12,937 nt of DNA from Deltaproteobacteria bacterium (GTDB taxonomy: Bacteria; Desulfobacterota; Binatia; UBA9968). Made by a program: the position numbers and the translations under genes. The notes beneath the pieces are model-generated. The model saw only the letters and a program-made list of their open reading frames with translations. It was not told the origin of the DNA and did not search any database. The DNA is taken from positions 5,785 to 18,721 of the forward strand of contig VBLN01000014.1 in the NCBI GenBank assembly GCA_005878685.1, in the 5' to 3' direction. This document shows, one piece after another, positions 1 to 8,037 of this stretch. How positions within the stretch are numbered: the stretch's first letter is position 1; each line of letters begins with the position of its first letter.

Positions 1-375
1 TACGTCGACTGGCCCTACATCCAGCACCCGACACCCTATCCCGGTACTCCGATGACTCAAGACTTCCGCAATCAAGGGCTGATCATAAGCGAGAATCTCG
101 AGGAGTACGATGGCACAACCGCTGTGGTGCGGACTCATCATCTATCAGCCAAGGAGATCGAGTTCCTAAGGTGGCGAGCCGAGCGATGGATGAAGCTGCG
201 CCATTTTCCGGCTGCGTTCGTTCATAGCCCCTTGTTCGTGCTGCGCCACGGACTAAAAATGTTGGCGCACACCTTTCGTGGGAGCACGATAAAATCTCTG
301 CTTGGGCTCGAAGATGAAAGAAGGAGTTTCGAGCGTTACTGTGCGATCCGAGAGACCGAGCGGGCTTATATCTGA
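1..375 (+). CDS. B12-binding-type radical SAM protein, C-terminal end (5' truncated by window edge)
   Basis: The frame is open from base 1 and ends at TGA 373-375, so only the last 124 residues are present and the true start lies upstream of the window. Residues 11-17 read TPYPGTP, the motif usually found near the end of the radical SAM barrel in the cobalamin-binding (BchE/HpnJ-like) radical SAM families. After it comes a basic, aromatic-rich tail with the stretch RWRAERWMKLRHFPAAF and the phrase GSTIKSLLGLEDERRSFERY, which looks like the helical C-terminal extension of that family. The CxxxCxxC cluster motif and the B12 domain would lie outside the window. The family does methylation, ring-forming or other radical chemistry on lipids, tetrapyrroles and natural products; the substrate cannot be told from this fragment. 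An internal ATG at 52 is not the start, because the coding motif begins before it. It is followed after 65 bases by the YceI gene on the same strand. Confidence 0.82.
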   Translation, partial: YVDWPYIQHPTPYPGTPMTQDFRNQGLIISENLEEYDGTTAVVRTHHLSAKEIEFLRWRAERWMKLRHFPAAFVHSPLFVLRHGLKMLAHTFRGSTIKSLLGLEDERRSFERYCAIRETERAYI

Positions 376-440
376 AGAGGCGGCTGTTCGGTCGTCCAAG
401 GCTATCGGTTCAACTACATCCTGAGAGTCAAAACAAACGC

Positions 441-1040
441 GTGCGAATTTCCCGATTTCTAGTCATTTTGATAGCCACAGCCCTGGCCCGCTTGCCGACC
501 CCGGCACTAGGAGAGCCCATCCATTTTCGTCTCTTGCCCAAGGAGAGTAAGGTCCAAACACGGATCGTTGACCCTTTCGGTCAAACCGTTGTCGGTGAAC
601 TGACTCTGCGCGAGGGCGAGGCTCAGGGTCAAACCGACAACCTCAGAAGCTCCGGCTCCGTCAGACTCTCGATCGACGCGGCAAGCTACAACAGCAATCT
701 CGGTCTACGGGATCAGGATGTCCAAACCTATTACCTGGAGGTGAAGGACTACCCGGAGATTCGCTTCACCAGCACCGGCATTGAAGAGATCAAAGAACCC
801 AAGTCGCCTGCGGACCCATGGCAATTAACGATCAAAGGCATTTTGCAGCTCCACGGAACAAAAAGGGAGATTAGAGTGCCGGTCCGATTGAGCTACCGCG
901 AGCGGAAGATCACGGCGGAGGGAAACTCAAAGTTCGCGCTTAAGGATTTTAATATCGCAGTCCCCACGCTTCTCTTCCGCTTTCGCTCCGGCGATCAAGT
1001 AGAGATAACTTTCCGCTTCGTTGGCGAGGAGCAACTTTAA
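441..1040 (+). CDS. YceI-family secreted lipid-binding-like protein
   Basis: This 199-residue protein starts at GTG 441. The start is chosen because it places a signal peptide at the very N-terminus: a basic MRISR, a hydrophobic stretch to about residue 18, then an ALGEP cleavage-like site near residues 23-25. The mature part is a single YceI domain of about 170 residues. Family hallmarks are an early strand with a valine-rich V.G.L, then SVRLSIDAASYNSNLGLRDQDVQTYYLEVKDYPEIRF (seen here in two adjoining pieces around residues 74-110), followed by L.L.GTKREI.VPV. YceI proteins form a lipocalin-like beta barrel that binds long polyprenyl or amphipathic molecules in the periplasm; the ligand here is unknown. 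The family phrase 'LRDxDVQxYYLxVxxYPEIxF' makes the family call firm. No strong Shine-Dalgarno is visible before the GTG. It could be co-transcribed with the radical SAM gene 65 bases upstream. Confidence 0.88.
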   Translation: MRISRFLVILIATALARLPTPALGEPIHFRLLPKESKVQTRIVDPFGQTVVGELTLREGEAQGQTDNLRSSGSVRLSIDAASYNSNLGLRDQDVQTYYLEVKDYPEIRFTSTGIEEIKEPKSPADPWQLTIKGILQLHGTKREIRVPVRLSYRERKITAEGNSKFALKDFNIAVPTLLFRFRSGDQVEITFRFVGEEQL

Positions 1041-1059
1041 GCCACCTCGAGATTTTTTT
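1025..1059 (+). terminator. Possible weak rho-independent terminator after the YceI gene
   Basis: CGAGG (1025-1029) can pair with CCTCG (1045-1049) and is followed, after three bases, by a run of seven T (1053-1059). The stem is only 5 bp with a 15-base loop, and its left arm lies inside the last codons of the YceI gene. It is an inference from pairing and the T-run only. Confidence 0.25.
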
Positions 1060-1106
1060 CAGAGTCTTTCCCTTTACAATCCAGACTGTTAAGATAGACT
1101 TTAAAG

Positions 1107-1445
1107 ATGCTTATTCTAATCATTCATTGGTTCTTAAGCGCGCTCAGTTTGATTGTTGTCGCGCACATCGTGCCAGGATTTGAGGTTAGGGGGTTTGGCA
1201 CGGCGCTGATCGCTGCGGTCATTATCGGATTCGTCAATGCTACCCTCGGATTCATCCTGAAGATCCTGACTCTTCCCCTTACGATATTAACGTTCGGGTT
1301 ATTTTGGTTAGTGATCAACGCCTTGATGCTGGAATTTGCGGCATATCTAGTGCCCGGCTTTGCAGTGCACTACTTCTGGTCCGCTTTTTTCGGAGCCATC
1401 GTTCTAAGCCTCGTCAATTTCGTCCTGCGTTCCCTGATTGTTTAG
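1107..1445 (+). CDS. YvlD-like / phage holin family 4 membrane protein
   Basis: A 112-residue, very hydrophobic protein with about four transmembrane helices (roughly residues 3-24, 28-50, 54-80 and 85-109) arranged as two similar halves. Each half carries a 'VPGFxVxxFxxAxxxAxxxxxVNxxL' phrase (VPGFEVRGFGTALIAAVIIGF near 22-42 and VPGFAVHYFWSAFFGAIVLSL near 82-102, followed by VN). This pattern is typical of the Phage_holin_4_2 / YvlD family (PF04020). Despite the family name, most members are chromosomal, and a link to envelope stress is known only for some (e.g. Bacillus YvlD); there are no lysis genes here, so a phage role is not supported. The start is ATG 1107 with no strong Shine-Dalgarno. 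The stop at 1443-1445 is 32 bases from the convergent mfd stop, with no clear terminator between. Confidence 0.9.
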   Translation: MLILIIHWFLSALSLIVVAHIVPGFEVRGFGTALIAAVIIGFVNATLGFILKILTLPLTILTFGLFWLVINALMLEFAAYLVPGFAVHYFWSAFFGAIVLSLVNFVLRSLIV

Positions 1446-1477
1446 TCCGTAAACACCCCCAGACGAGAGAACCCAGC

Positions 1478-4400
1478 CTACTGCTGGATCGCCTGCAAGA
1501 AATCGATCACCTCTGGGACCAAACCTTCCCAAGATTGATGCTGAGGTGCAAAAGAAAGCCGTCCGTCCGGCGAGAGACGGTATCTGCCTTTATCCTTACC
1601 TATCAGCTCAAACAGCCGCTCCAGTTTAACCGGTGATTCGGAGTGAAAGAGAAGAGAAACTTTTCCGTCATGGTAAGTGATCTGCTCGACCAGATAATTT
1701 TTGAGGAAACGTCGCAGATACATGACCAAGAAGAGGTTCTCCACCTCGGGCGAGAAAGGACCATAGCGATCCTTTAGCTCCTCTTTGATCTCTTCCAATT
1801 CCCGGAGATCCTCGAGGCCAGCGAGGCGCTTGTAGAAGATAAGCCGCTGATTCGTGTCGGGAATATAGTCCTCAGGAAAGTAGGCGGGAATGCCAAGCCG
1901 GATCTCTGGCTCCACTTCGGGTCTGACGGCCTCGCCCTTGAGCTCCCGGACCGCTTTCTCCATCATCTCGGTGTAGAGTTCAAATCCGACGGCAGCGATC
2001 TGTCCTGACTGTTGCTTGCCCAGCAGGTTCCCGGCGCCGCGGATTTCCAGATCGTGGAGCGCGAGCTTGAACCCTCCCCCCAATTCGTCGAGCTCTTGCA
2101 GCGCTTTCAACCGGCTCTCCGCATCGCGCGTGATAATCTTCTCTCCCGGAATGAGAAGGTAAGCGTAGGCACGACGGTCAGAGCGACCCACTCGCCCTCG
2201 AAGCTGATAGAGCTGAGCCAATCCAAACTTGTCGGCCCGGTTAATAATCATGGTATTGGCGTTGGGGAAATCCAATCCCGATTCGATGATAGCGGAACAC
2301 ACCAATACTTGCGTCCGATTTTCCATAAAGTCGAGCATGATTTTCTCCAGCTCTCGCGAACGCATCTGCCCATGGGCCACGGCGATCTTCGCCTCTGGAA
2401 CTAAGTCCGAGAGCTTCTGAGCCATGCGGGAGATGGTCTCCACTCGATTGTGGAGAAAAAAAACCTGGCCGCCGCGATTCAACTCCCGTACGACCGCATC
2501 CCGAATCACGCTCTCATCATATCTCGTAACGTAGGTTCGGATCGCCAGACGGTCCAAAGGCGGCGTCTCGATGATGCTCATGTCCCGGATGCCGACAAGA
2601 GACATGTGAAGCGTGCGCGGGATCGGCGTCGCGGTTAGACTCATCGCATCGACGAGGCAACGGAGCTTTTTGAGCTTTTCCTTATGAACGACGCCGAAGC
2701 GATGCTCCTCGTCGATCACCATGAGCCCGAGATCTCTGAACGCGACATCTCGCTGAAGTAAGCGATGCGTCCCGATCACAATGTCCACGAGTCCCTTGGC
2801 CAGGTCCTGAAGCACCTGCTGGTTTTCCTTGGAAGTCAGAAAGCGGCTCAACATCTCGATCCTTACCGGATAGCCGCGAAAACGATGACGGAAGGTTTGC
2901 AAATGCTGTTGCGCTAGCACGGTCGTTGGAGTCAGGACCGCGACTTGCTTCCCTTCCATGACGGCGAGGAAGGCGGCTCGAATCGCCACTTCCGTCTTGC
3001 CGTAACCGACATCGCCGCAGATGAGGCGATCCATGGGCCTTTTCTTCTGCATGTCTCTGAGAACATCTTCAATGGTTTTGTCCTGATCCGGAGTCTCCTC
3101 GAATGGGAAAGAGGCCTCAAATTCGCGGTAGAGATGATCCGGAGAAGAAAAGGCATGGCCTTCACCCACCTCGCGGGCCGCATAGACCACCAGCAGCTCC
3201 TGGGCCATCGCCAGAATCGATTCGCGGGTCTTGGCCTTAACCTTCTCCCACGAGCTTCCCCCAAGCCGGTCCAAACCGGGCCGCGCTCCATCTCCGCCGA
3301 TATATTTCTGGATCAAATTGATCCGATCGACCGGCAAGTAGAGCCGATCGCCTCCTTCATATTCGAGATGGAGAAACTCTCCCTCAACTTCTGCTACGCT
3401 GAGAAATTTGAGCCCCCGATAGATGCCGATTCCGTGGTCCAAATGAACCACATAGTCATCTTGCTTGAGCTCGCTTAAGCTGCTGATAAAGTGACTAGGG
3501 TGGCTTTTTCTGCCTCGCGCTTGCTGACTCTTTTGCGTGGCGAAAATTTCGTCCGAGGTTACCAAGATCAAATGGTCTTCCGGTAGGCGAAACCCTTGGG
3601 TGAGCTCCCCGACGAGAACAGCCCGACGCAGCTCGCCATCCGCGAGCAGCTGAGGAAAGGAAAGATCCATCAAAGGAAGTTCCGCCTCATAATGCCCTAA
3701 TAATTCCTTGAGCCGGCCGGCATCTCCTGGGGTGGGGGCGACGAAAAAGACTCTTTCTTCGCTCCACTCTCTAAGGCGACTCGCCAGAGGGGCGAGAGAA
3801 GGCTCTCTAGTCTGAAGAGATGAGATCTCTTGGCGAAGATCCGTGTTAGAGTGGGATTTCACGCTGAGCGAGGAATTCGACGATTCCACTCCAGGCGCCG
3901 CGAGATCGAGCGGTTCGCTATGAACCTGGCGAAAAAGAGAAATCCCTTCCTGCCACTCCTTCTCGCTCAGATAGAGACTTTCTACAGGTGGGGCGAAACG
4001 ACCCTCCTCCTTCGCCCTCGCCTCTCGTTGCCAAGTTAGATGCTCGAACCGCTCCACTTCGGCTTCCACGTGAGCAGCCTCGTCCAACCAGATCAACGTC
4101 TCGGGCGGCAGATAAGAAAAGATCGAGGAAAGCGCGGCGTAAAAATAGGGGGCCAAAAACTCGATCCCGGCAAACGGAATTCCCTCCGTCAGAGAGTCAA
4201 GAATCGAGTTTTTCTCTTTGCGGCCCACCTCCAACTCTCCGGCCCTGCTGTCGATCTCGCGCACGACCGCATCGATTTTAGCGCGCCTTAGCGAAAATTC
4301 CTTTACGGGCAAAAGGAGAATCTCCTCGAGCTGTTTCTCGGAGCGTTGGGTGGACGGATTAAACTCTCGAATCGAGTCAATGTTGTCGCCGAAAAATTCA

Positions 4401-4987
4401 AGGCGCAGAGGCCGGGAATAGGCGGGTGGAAAGAGGTCGATGATCCCTCCACGGACGCTGAAATCACCCCGCTCCTCGACCAGAGGGACATTCTGAAAGC
4501 CCCAGCCCACGAGATGCTCGAGCAAACTCTCACGCGAAATCTCCTGACCCTTTACGAGATACAGAAACGATTGCTCTAGGGTCTCTTTAGGTATGACCTT
4601 CTGCATGAGGGCTGCAGGGCTAGCGACCAAAATAGATGCGTCAGTCTGCGATAAGTAATAAAGCCCTTCCAATCTCGCTGCCACCTGATCGGGATGGGGC
4701 GAGAGCTTTTCAAACGGAAGAACTTCCCAGGGAGGGAAAAGGTGGAGCCGTTTCTGGAGCGGAGGGAGATCTTGTTTTTCGCCCAGAAAGAAAGCCAAGT
4801 CTGAAAAGAGGTTTTCGGCTTCGCGCGCCGTCGGCGTGATGATCAGAAGAGGTCGGTCTCGTTTCCCGGCAATGAGTGAGAGAAAATAGGCTCGCGCGCC
4901 GCCTTTGAGACCGTGGACCCTTTTCGCCTCTTCCCACTTTGCCTGGAGAAGCGGCTCGATCCTTTTTTGTAAGCCGGGGACAAGCAT
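1478..4987 (-). CDS. mfd: Transcription-repair coupling factor Mfd (TRCF)
   Basis: Full-length Mfd of 1169 residues, close to the usual 1150-1180. It is a cytoplasmic ATP-driven dsDNA translocase that removes RNA polymerase stalled at lesions and recruits UvrA for nucleotide excision repair. Domains in order: UvrB-like N-terminal module (about 1-340, with VRGGIIDLFPP and the RLEFFGDNIDSIREF phrase), linker and D3, RNA-polymerase-interacting CarD-like domain starting near 508 (DYVVHLDHGIGIYRGL), RecG-like translocase, and the C-terminal TRCF domain (IRLGIPAYFPEDYIPD). Helicase motifs are intact: Walker A GDVGYGKTEVA near 657, DEEHRFG near 758, SLTATPIPRTL (motif III), and QLRGRVGRSDRRAYAYLL near 927 (motif VI). 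The ATG start at 4985-4987 shares one base with the stop of the upstream DUF309 gene, which implies translational coupling. No frame break is visible across the gene. Identification is essentially certain. Confidence 0.98.
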   Translation of the reverse strand: MLVPGLQKRIEPLLQAKWEEAKRVHGLKGGARAYFLSLIAGKRDRPLLIITPTAREAENLFSDLAFFLGEKQDLPPLQKRLHLFPPWEVLPFEKLSPHPDQVAARLEGLYYLSQTDASILVASPAALMQKVIPKETLEQSFLYLVKGQEISRESLLEHLVGWGFQNVPLVEERGDFSVRGGIIDLFPPAYSRPLRLEFFGDNIDSIREFNPSTQRSEKQLEEILLLPVKEFSLRRAKIDAVVREIDSRAGELEVGRKEKNSILDSLTEGIPFAGIEFLAPYFYAALSSIFSYLPPETLIWLDEAAHVEAEVERFEHLTWQREARAKEEGRFAPPVESLYLSEKEWQEGISLFRQVHSEPLDLAAPGVESSNSSLSVKSHSNTDLRQEISSLQTREPSLAPLASRLREWSEERVFFVAPTPGDAGRLKELLGHYEAELPLMDLSFPQLLADGELRRAVLVGELTQGFRLPEDHLILVTSDEIFATQKSQQARGRKSHPSHFISSLSELKQDDYVVHLDHGIGIYRGLKFLSVAEVEGEFLHLEYEGGDRLYLPVDRINLIQKYIGGDGARPGLDRLGGSSWEKVKAKTRESILAMAQELLVVYAAREVGEGHAFSSPDHLYREFEASFPFEETPDQDKTIEDVLRDMQKKRPMDRLICGDVGYGKTEVAIRAAFLAVMEGKQVAVLTPTTVLAQQHLQTFRHRFRGYPVRIEMLSRFLTSKENQQVLQDLAKGLVDIVIGTHRLLQRDVAFRDLGLMVIDEEHRFGVVHKEKLKKLRCLVDAMSLTATPIPRTLHMSLVGIRDMSIIETPPLDRLAIRTYVTRYDESVIRDAVVRELNRGGQVFFLHNRVETISRMAQKLSDLVPEAKIAVAHGQMRSRELEKIMLDFMENRTQVLVCSAIIESGLDFPNANTMIINRADKFGLAQLYQLRGRVGRSDRRAYAYLLIPGEKIITRDAESRLKALQELDELGGGFKLALHDLEIRGAGNLLGKQQSGQIAAVGFELYTEMMEKAVRELKGEAVRPEVEPEIRLGIPAYFPEDYIPDTNQRLIFYKRLAGLEDLRELEEIKEELKDRYGPFSPEVENLFLVMYLRRFLKNYLVEQITYHDGKVSLLFHSESPVKLERLFELIGKDKGRYRLSPDGRLSFAPQHQSWEGLVPEVIDFLQAIQQ

Positions 4988-5349
4988 CAGAACAGACCGA
5001 AACGGCGCAGCTGGATCTTGGGGATCTGTTCTCGGACCGATTCAGAGTCAACTTCAGCCCTTTTGGCCCACGACTCCATTTCTTGGATGAGATCCTTCAC
5101 CCTGACCTTCAGATAGGCCGGCTGATAGTTCTCCAGCCGAATAATAGCCTGGTAAACCATCCGGACCGGCCCTTTGATCTCGCCGAACTCCCGAAAGATC
5201 CTGCAAGCTGCGGCCAATTGCATCAGTCCCTCAAGAAAGGGCTTGTGTTTCTCTTCGGCGCTGAGATAAAAATCCTCGAGCGACTCGTGCGATTCGAAGT
5301 AACGGCCGGCATTGAACAGACGTATACCCTCTCGCAACCGAGCATCCAT
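4987..5349 (-). CDS. DUF309 family protein
   Basis: A small cytoplasmic helical protein of 120 residues from ATG 5349. It carries the DUF309 signature GIRLFNAGRYFESHESLED followed by FLEGLMQLAAACRIF, close to the family pattern 'G..LFN.G.yFe.HE.LE..W....fl.GliqlA'; the usual Trp of the 'LEdxW' motif is replaced by Phe-Tyr. The function of the family is not established. A longer in-frame start is TTG 5374-5376, adding nine residues and preceded by a G-rich Shine-Dalgarno-like AGGGGG only three bases away. I prefer the ATG because the family homology begins right after it. The gene lies immediately upstream of mfd, and its TGA (4987-4989) overlaps the mfd ATG by one base, so the two are probably one transcript. 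Whether the product has any part in repair is unknown. Confidence 0.87.
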   Translation of the reverse strand: MDARLREGIRLFNAGRYFESHESLEDFYLSAEEKHKPFLEGLMQLAAACRIFREFGEIKGPVRMVYQAIIRLENYQPAYLKVRVKDLIQEMESWAKRAEVDSESVREQIPKIQLRRFGLF

Positions 5350-5489
5350 AGGTAAAACTCTAGCTAAACTTAACAACTTCCCCCTAGAGGCTCAAGCGTG
5401 CTGGGAGTATCCGCGAAGAGCAAGACGACTTCGGAGCATCCGTCTTTAACCGGCGATGTAATGATTCTGATCTGCCAGACGGCTCGAAC

Positions 5490-7154
5490 CTAAACGGGGT
5501 GCTCGGCAGGCAGTGTGAAGGCAAAGGTGCTCCCTTTGCCGCTTTCACTTTCCACCCAGATCTTTCCCCCTTGCATCTCCACCAAGTCCTTACAGATAGT
5601 TAGGCCGAGCCCTGTTCCTTTGGTCTTTTGCCTGCCGGACTGAGCAATCTGATAGAACTTATCAAAAATTTTATTTATCTCTTCCGTGGGAATGCCTGGA
5701 CCTGTGTCCGCGACCGAGACCCGCACCCACTGATCGCCGTTTCTTCCGACGGCGATAGTCACTTTGCCGTGGGGTGGGGTAAACTTCAGCGCGTTGCCGA
5801 TCAAGTTCATGAGCACCTGCGTCACCTTATCTCGATCTGCCCAGGCCATAACCGCGGGGTCCCGGGAAGCAATGTCCAGGCTGATAAGCTTCTCCGCTGC
5901 GACTGGTCTCAGGCTTTCTGCAACCTCCTTGATCAGAGTGACAAGAGAGAGATTTGTCGGCCTAAGGTCAATCTTCCCTGCTTCGATCCTCGAGAGATCC
6001 AGCAGATCGTTGATGAGCCGCGCCAGACGGTCCGCATTCGACTTGATCCGCGTCAGGTATGCGATCTGTTTTTCATTCAATTCTCCTATGACGCCATCCA
6101 GCATATTATCGACCGAGCCTTTAATTGCGGTCAGTGGGGTTCCCAGCTCATGCGAAACGCTAGACACGAAGTCCGACTTCATTTTGTCCAGCTCTTTCAG
6201 CCGCTGTTCGTAACGTTTCTTCTCTGTGACATCCTTGGCCAGGTGAAGAAAGCCAATGACATTGTCATCCTTGTCCCTGATTGGCGAGACCGCTAGGCTG
6301 GCATCGATGATTCTCCCGTCTCTCCTGATCCGGCGCACCTCTAAACTGCGGATGACACCTGTAAGTCGCACCTTATTCCGTATCTCTTCCAGCTCTGTCG
6401 AACGACCCGGCGGAAGCAGGATGGCGAGACTCTGCCCAACCGCCTCTTCTTTGCTATAGCCAAAGACCACCTCCGCCCCAAGGTTCCAGCTAAGGATACG
6501 ATCCTCTGTGTCCGTGGAGATGATGGCGTCACCTGCATTCTCCACCAGGTTTTCGATATAAGCTTTGTCTTTATTCACTTCGTCATAGAGCTGGGCATTT
6601 TCGAGCGCGGCGCCAAGCTGGGAGCTGAAGGCCAACAAGAGACGCACTTCCCTTTCGGTGAATTTGTGGACCTTTTTACTCCCAACTGCGATGAAACCCA
6701 TAGCGCGCTGCTTGGAGATTATAGGAACCATCACTACGGAGATAAGCCCTTCTCTTTCCATGGTTCGGGCCTTAAACATCGGATCTTTCCGAATATCGGT
6801 ACAGATGTAAGGCTTTTGTGTTTCGAAGACGATTTTTCCCACAATGGGATGAGAAGAATCCAAAGGGATGGCGGTGCTTAAGAATTCGCGGGAGGATAAA
6901 CCTCTGGCCACACGGACAACCAAATTTTGCTTCGCAGGGTCCAGGGTGCGAATGTAACCGACATTAAAGCGGAGCAGCTCTAACGATTTGTCTAAAGTAT
7001 CCTTTAGGATCTTTTCCGTCTCGAGGGACTGAGTCGCGGTTTGTGAAATCGCGAGGAGCGCTGCGAGTTCCCGGGTCCGTCCCAGCAGCTCTTTCTTGAC
7101 GTCCGAACTTTCTAGCAAGGGACTCTTCTTGTTAACTCCTACGAGCCGCGGCAT
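5490..7154 (-). CDS. Soluble GAF-PAS sensor histidine kinase
   Basis: A 554-residue sensor kinase. Domains in order: short N-terminal helix, GAF domain (about 30-190, ending AALENAQLYDEV), PAS domain (about 197-310, starting YIENLVENAGDAIISTD and including GYSKEEAVGQS), HisKA (about 322-390) and HATPase_c (about 430-552). The phospho-acceptor is His335 in SVSHELGTPLTAIKG; the usual HELRTPL has Gly in place of Arg. The ATP-binding boxes are complete: N-box NLIGNALKFTP (Asn454), G1 DTGPGIP, F-box IFDKFYQ, and G2 GTGLGLTICKDLV. No transmembrane segment is evident, so it should sense a cytoplasmic signal or ligand. It autophosphorylates and would pass phosphate to a response regulator, but none is encoded in the window. 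The ATG at 7152-7154 lies 13 bases after the stop of the unknown upstream gene, with only a weak Shine-Dalgarno; the two are likely co-transcribed. The gene looks intact. Confidence 0.95.
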   Translation of the reverse strand: MPRLVGVNKKSPLLESSDVKKELLGRTRELAALLAISQTATQSLETEKILKDTLDKSLELLRFNVGYIRTLDPAKQNLVVRVARGLSSREFLSTAIPLDSSHPIVGKIVFETQKPYICTDIRKDPMFKARTMEREGLISVVMVPIISKQRAMGFIAVGSKKVHKFTEREVRLLLAFSSQLGAALENAQLYDEVNKDKAYIENLVENAGDAIISTDTEDRILSWNLGAEVVFGYSKEEAVGQSLAILLPPGRSTELEEIRNKVRLTGVIRSLEVRRIRRDGRIIDASLAVSPIRDKDDNVIGFLHLAKDVTEKKRYEQRLKELDKMKSDFVSSVSHELGTPLTAIKGSVDNMLDGVIGELNEKQIAYLTRIKSNADRLARLINDLLDLSRIEAGKIDLRPTNLSLVTLIKEVAESLRPVAAEKLISLDIASRDPAVMAWADRDKVTQVLMNLIGNALKFTPPHGKVTIAVGRNGDQWVRVSVADTGPGIPTEEINKIFDKFYQIAQSGRQKTKGTGLGLTICKDLVEMQGGKIWVESESGKGSTFAFTLPAEHPV

Positions 7155-7167
7155 TATTCATCAACAT

Positions 7168-7887
7168 CTAAATTTGTTTCACCCAGTCGGATCTTTGAAG
7201 ACGTGGTCCGCCAAGGTCAAACCGTTTTAGAAATTTGATCAGGCGGCCGCGCCTAGGGGTAGTAAAATCTTCTCTGGCCCACTCTCTCAATATAGTTTGG
7301 GCTGTGGTGAGCAACTTTTGCGGGGGTTTCTTGCGAAATCCCACTACGAGTGTTCCAGCGCAACGTTCCCCAATCACAATTGCAAGACACGTTTGGAACC
7401 TGTTTCCGGCCTTCGGATCTGTAGCTTTTTCTCCAGATCTCTTCTCTAGTATTTCGCCTTCTTCCCAATCTCTATACCTAAAATGGTTCCCTTTTTGGTT
7501 GGCATAACGAAAGGCTTCCCCGTAGATCTCAGAGTAGACATCATCTCCGAAACGGTGCAGGCCCGGATCCGGATGATTCCATTGTTGTCTTGTTTGTCTC
7601 ACATCCTCAGCCTCGACCCAACCGGCGAAGACAGGAAAGGGGAAGGGCTTGTCGCTCTCGTTGAGGCGGACGTGTATCTCTTTCGGTCCGTGGGGTGCAC
7701 TTTTTAGCTTTTTGTCTATGTCCTGCAGAATGTCTCTGAGGGTTCTTGTTATTTTCAAGAAATCCTCAGGCGTTATGCCACCTGGAATTGGCGGCCTGGC
7801 CCTCCCTGGCTGATATCTGATCAGTCGATTTCTGACAGCTAGTCCGGATCCTGCTTGCTGACCTTTCACCCGTCGACCGTTACGCAT
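7168..7887 (-). CDS. Unrecognised 239-residue protein upstream of a histidine kinase
   Basis: I do not recognise this protein. It starts at ATG 7885-7887, supported by GGAG nine bases upstream, and ends at TAG 7168-7170. The first 35 residues are rich in Arg, Gly and Pro and probably disordered. A helical stretch follows (about 40-66, EDFLKITRTLRDILQDIDKKL), then a region rich in aromatic and charged residues (about 75-150, with Trp at WVEAED, QQWNHPDP and YRDWEEGE). A compact hydrophobic part, CLAIVIGERCAGTLVVGF, near 168-185 resembles the last strands of a GAF-type sensor domain. The tail is basic (PRRGRLIKFLKRFDLGG). There are no transmembrane segments, signal peptide or catalytic motif that I can name. 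Because it directly precedes the kinase gene, a role as partner or signal-binding accessory of the kinase is a reasonable inference, not a demonstrated one. Confidence 0.7.
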   Translation of the reverse strand: MRNGRRVKGQQAGSGLAVRNRLIRYQPGRARPPIPGGITPEDFLKITRTLRDILQDIDKKLKSAPHGPKEIHVRLNESDKPFPFPVFAGWVEAEDVRQTRQQWNHPDPGLHRFGDDVYSEIYGEAFRYANQKGNHFRYRDWEEGEILEKRSGEKATDPKAGNRFQTCLAIVIGERCAGTLVVGFRKKPPQKLLTTAQTILREWAREDFTTPRRGRLIKFLKRFDLGGPRLQRSDWVKQI

Positions 7888-7975
7888 ATTGATAATCTCC
7901 TTTCACATGTGTGCGAGGCGTATTGGAATTGTGGAACCTCTCAAGCTCCAATCTCAATAAAAAGGCCAGCCGGCA

Positions 7976-8037
7976 AGAACCGGTCGGGCCCATAGTTTGT
8001 CAAAATCAAAGCTGCTGCTGACTAGAGCCGGTCGAGC
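7976..8037. repeat. Imperfect 14-base direct repeat in divergent intergenic region
   Basis: AGAACCGGTCGGGC (7976-7989) and AGAGCCGGTCGAGC (8024-8037) match at 12 of 14 positions and are 48 bases apart, start to start. They lie in the 256-base gap (7888-8143) between the divergent kinase unit and the molybdoenzyme gene, where an operator would be expected. I could not assign a convincing -35/-10 pair on either strand, and a repeat of this quality could occur by chance in a gap this long. Confidence 0.3.

Noticed and set aside
1124..1318. Antisense open frame within the YvlD-like gene
   Set aside because: It is fully covered by a gene with a clear family pattern; it has no ribosome site or recognisable motif.
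1107..1445. Phage lysis holin
   Set aside because: The family name suggests a holin, but no endolysin or phage genes are near and the protein fits the chromosomal YvlD-like group.
1473..1487. CCAGC-CTACT-GCTGG hairpin at the convergent ends of the YvlD-like gene and mfd
   Set aside because: It is a 5-bp stem without a T-run on either strand, lying mostly in the mfd coding end; not convincing as a bidirectional terminator.
2012..2404. Open frames on the + strand inside mfd (also 2945-3478, 3988-4291 and others)
   Set aside because: They are shadows of the Mfd reading frame, which is intact along its whole length with all helicase motifs in order.
5424..5450. Hairpin AAGACG...CGTCTT in the gap after the kinase gene as a terminator
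   Set aside because: The stem is 6 bp with a long loop and no T-run in the kinase direction; too weak to call.
5628..6296. 222-codon + strand open frame opposite the histidine kinase
   Set aside because: The kinase motifs on the - strand are complete; the opposite frame has no recognisable domain and arises from codon bias.
7922..7951. ATTGGA...TCCAAT inverted repeat upstream of the unknown 239-residue gene
   Set aside because: It is only a 6-bp arm with an 18-base spacer and no extension; expected by chance.
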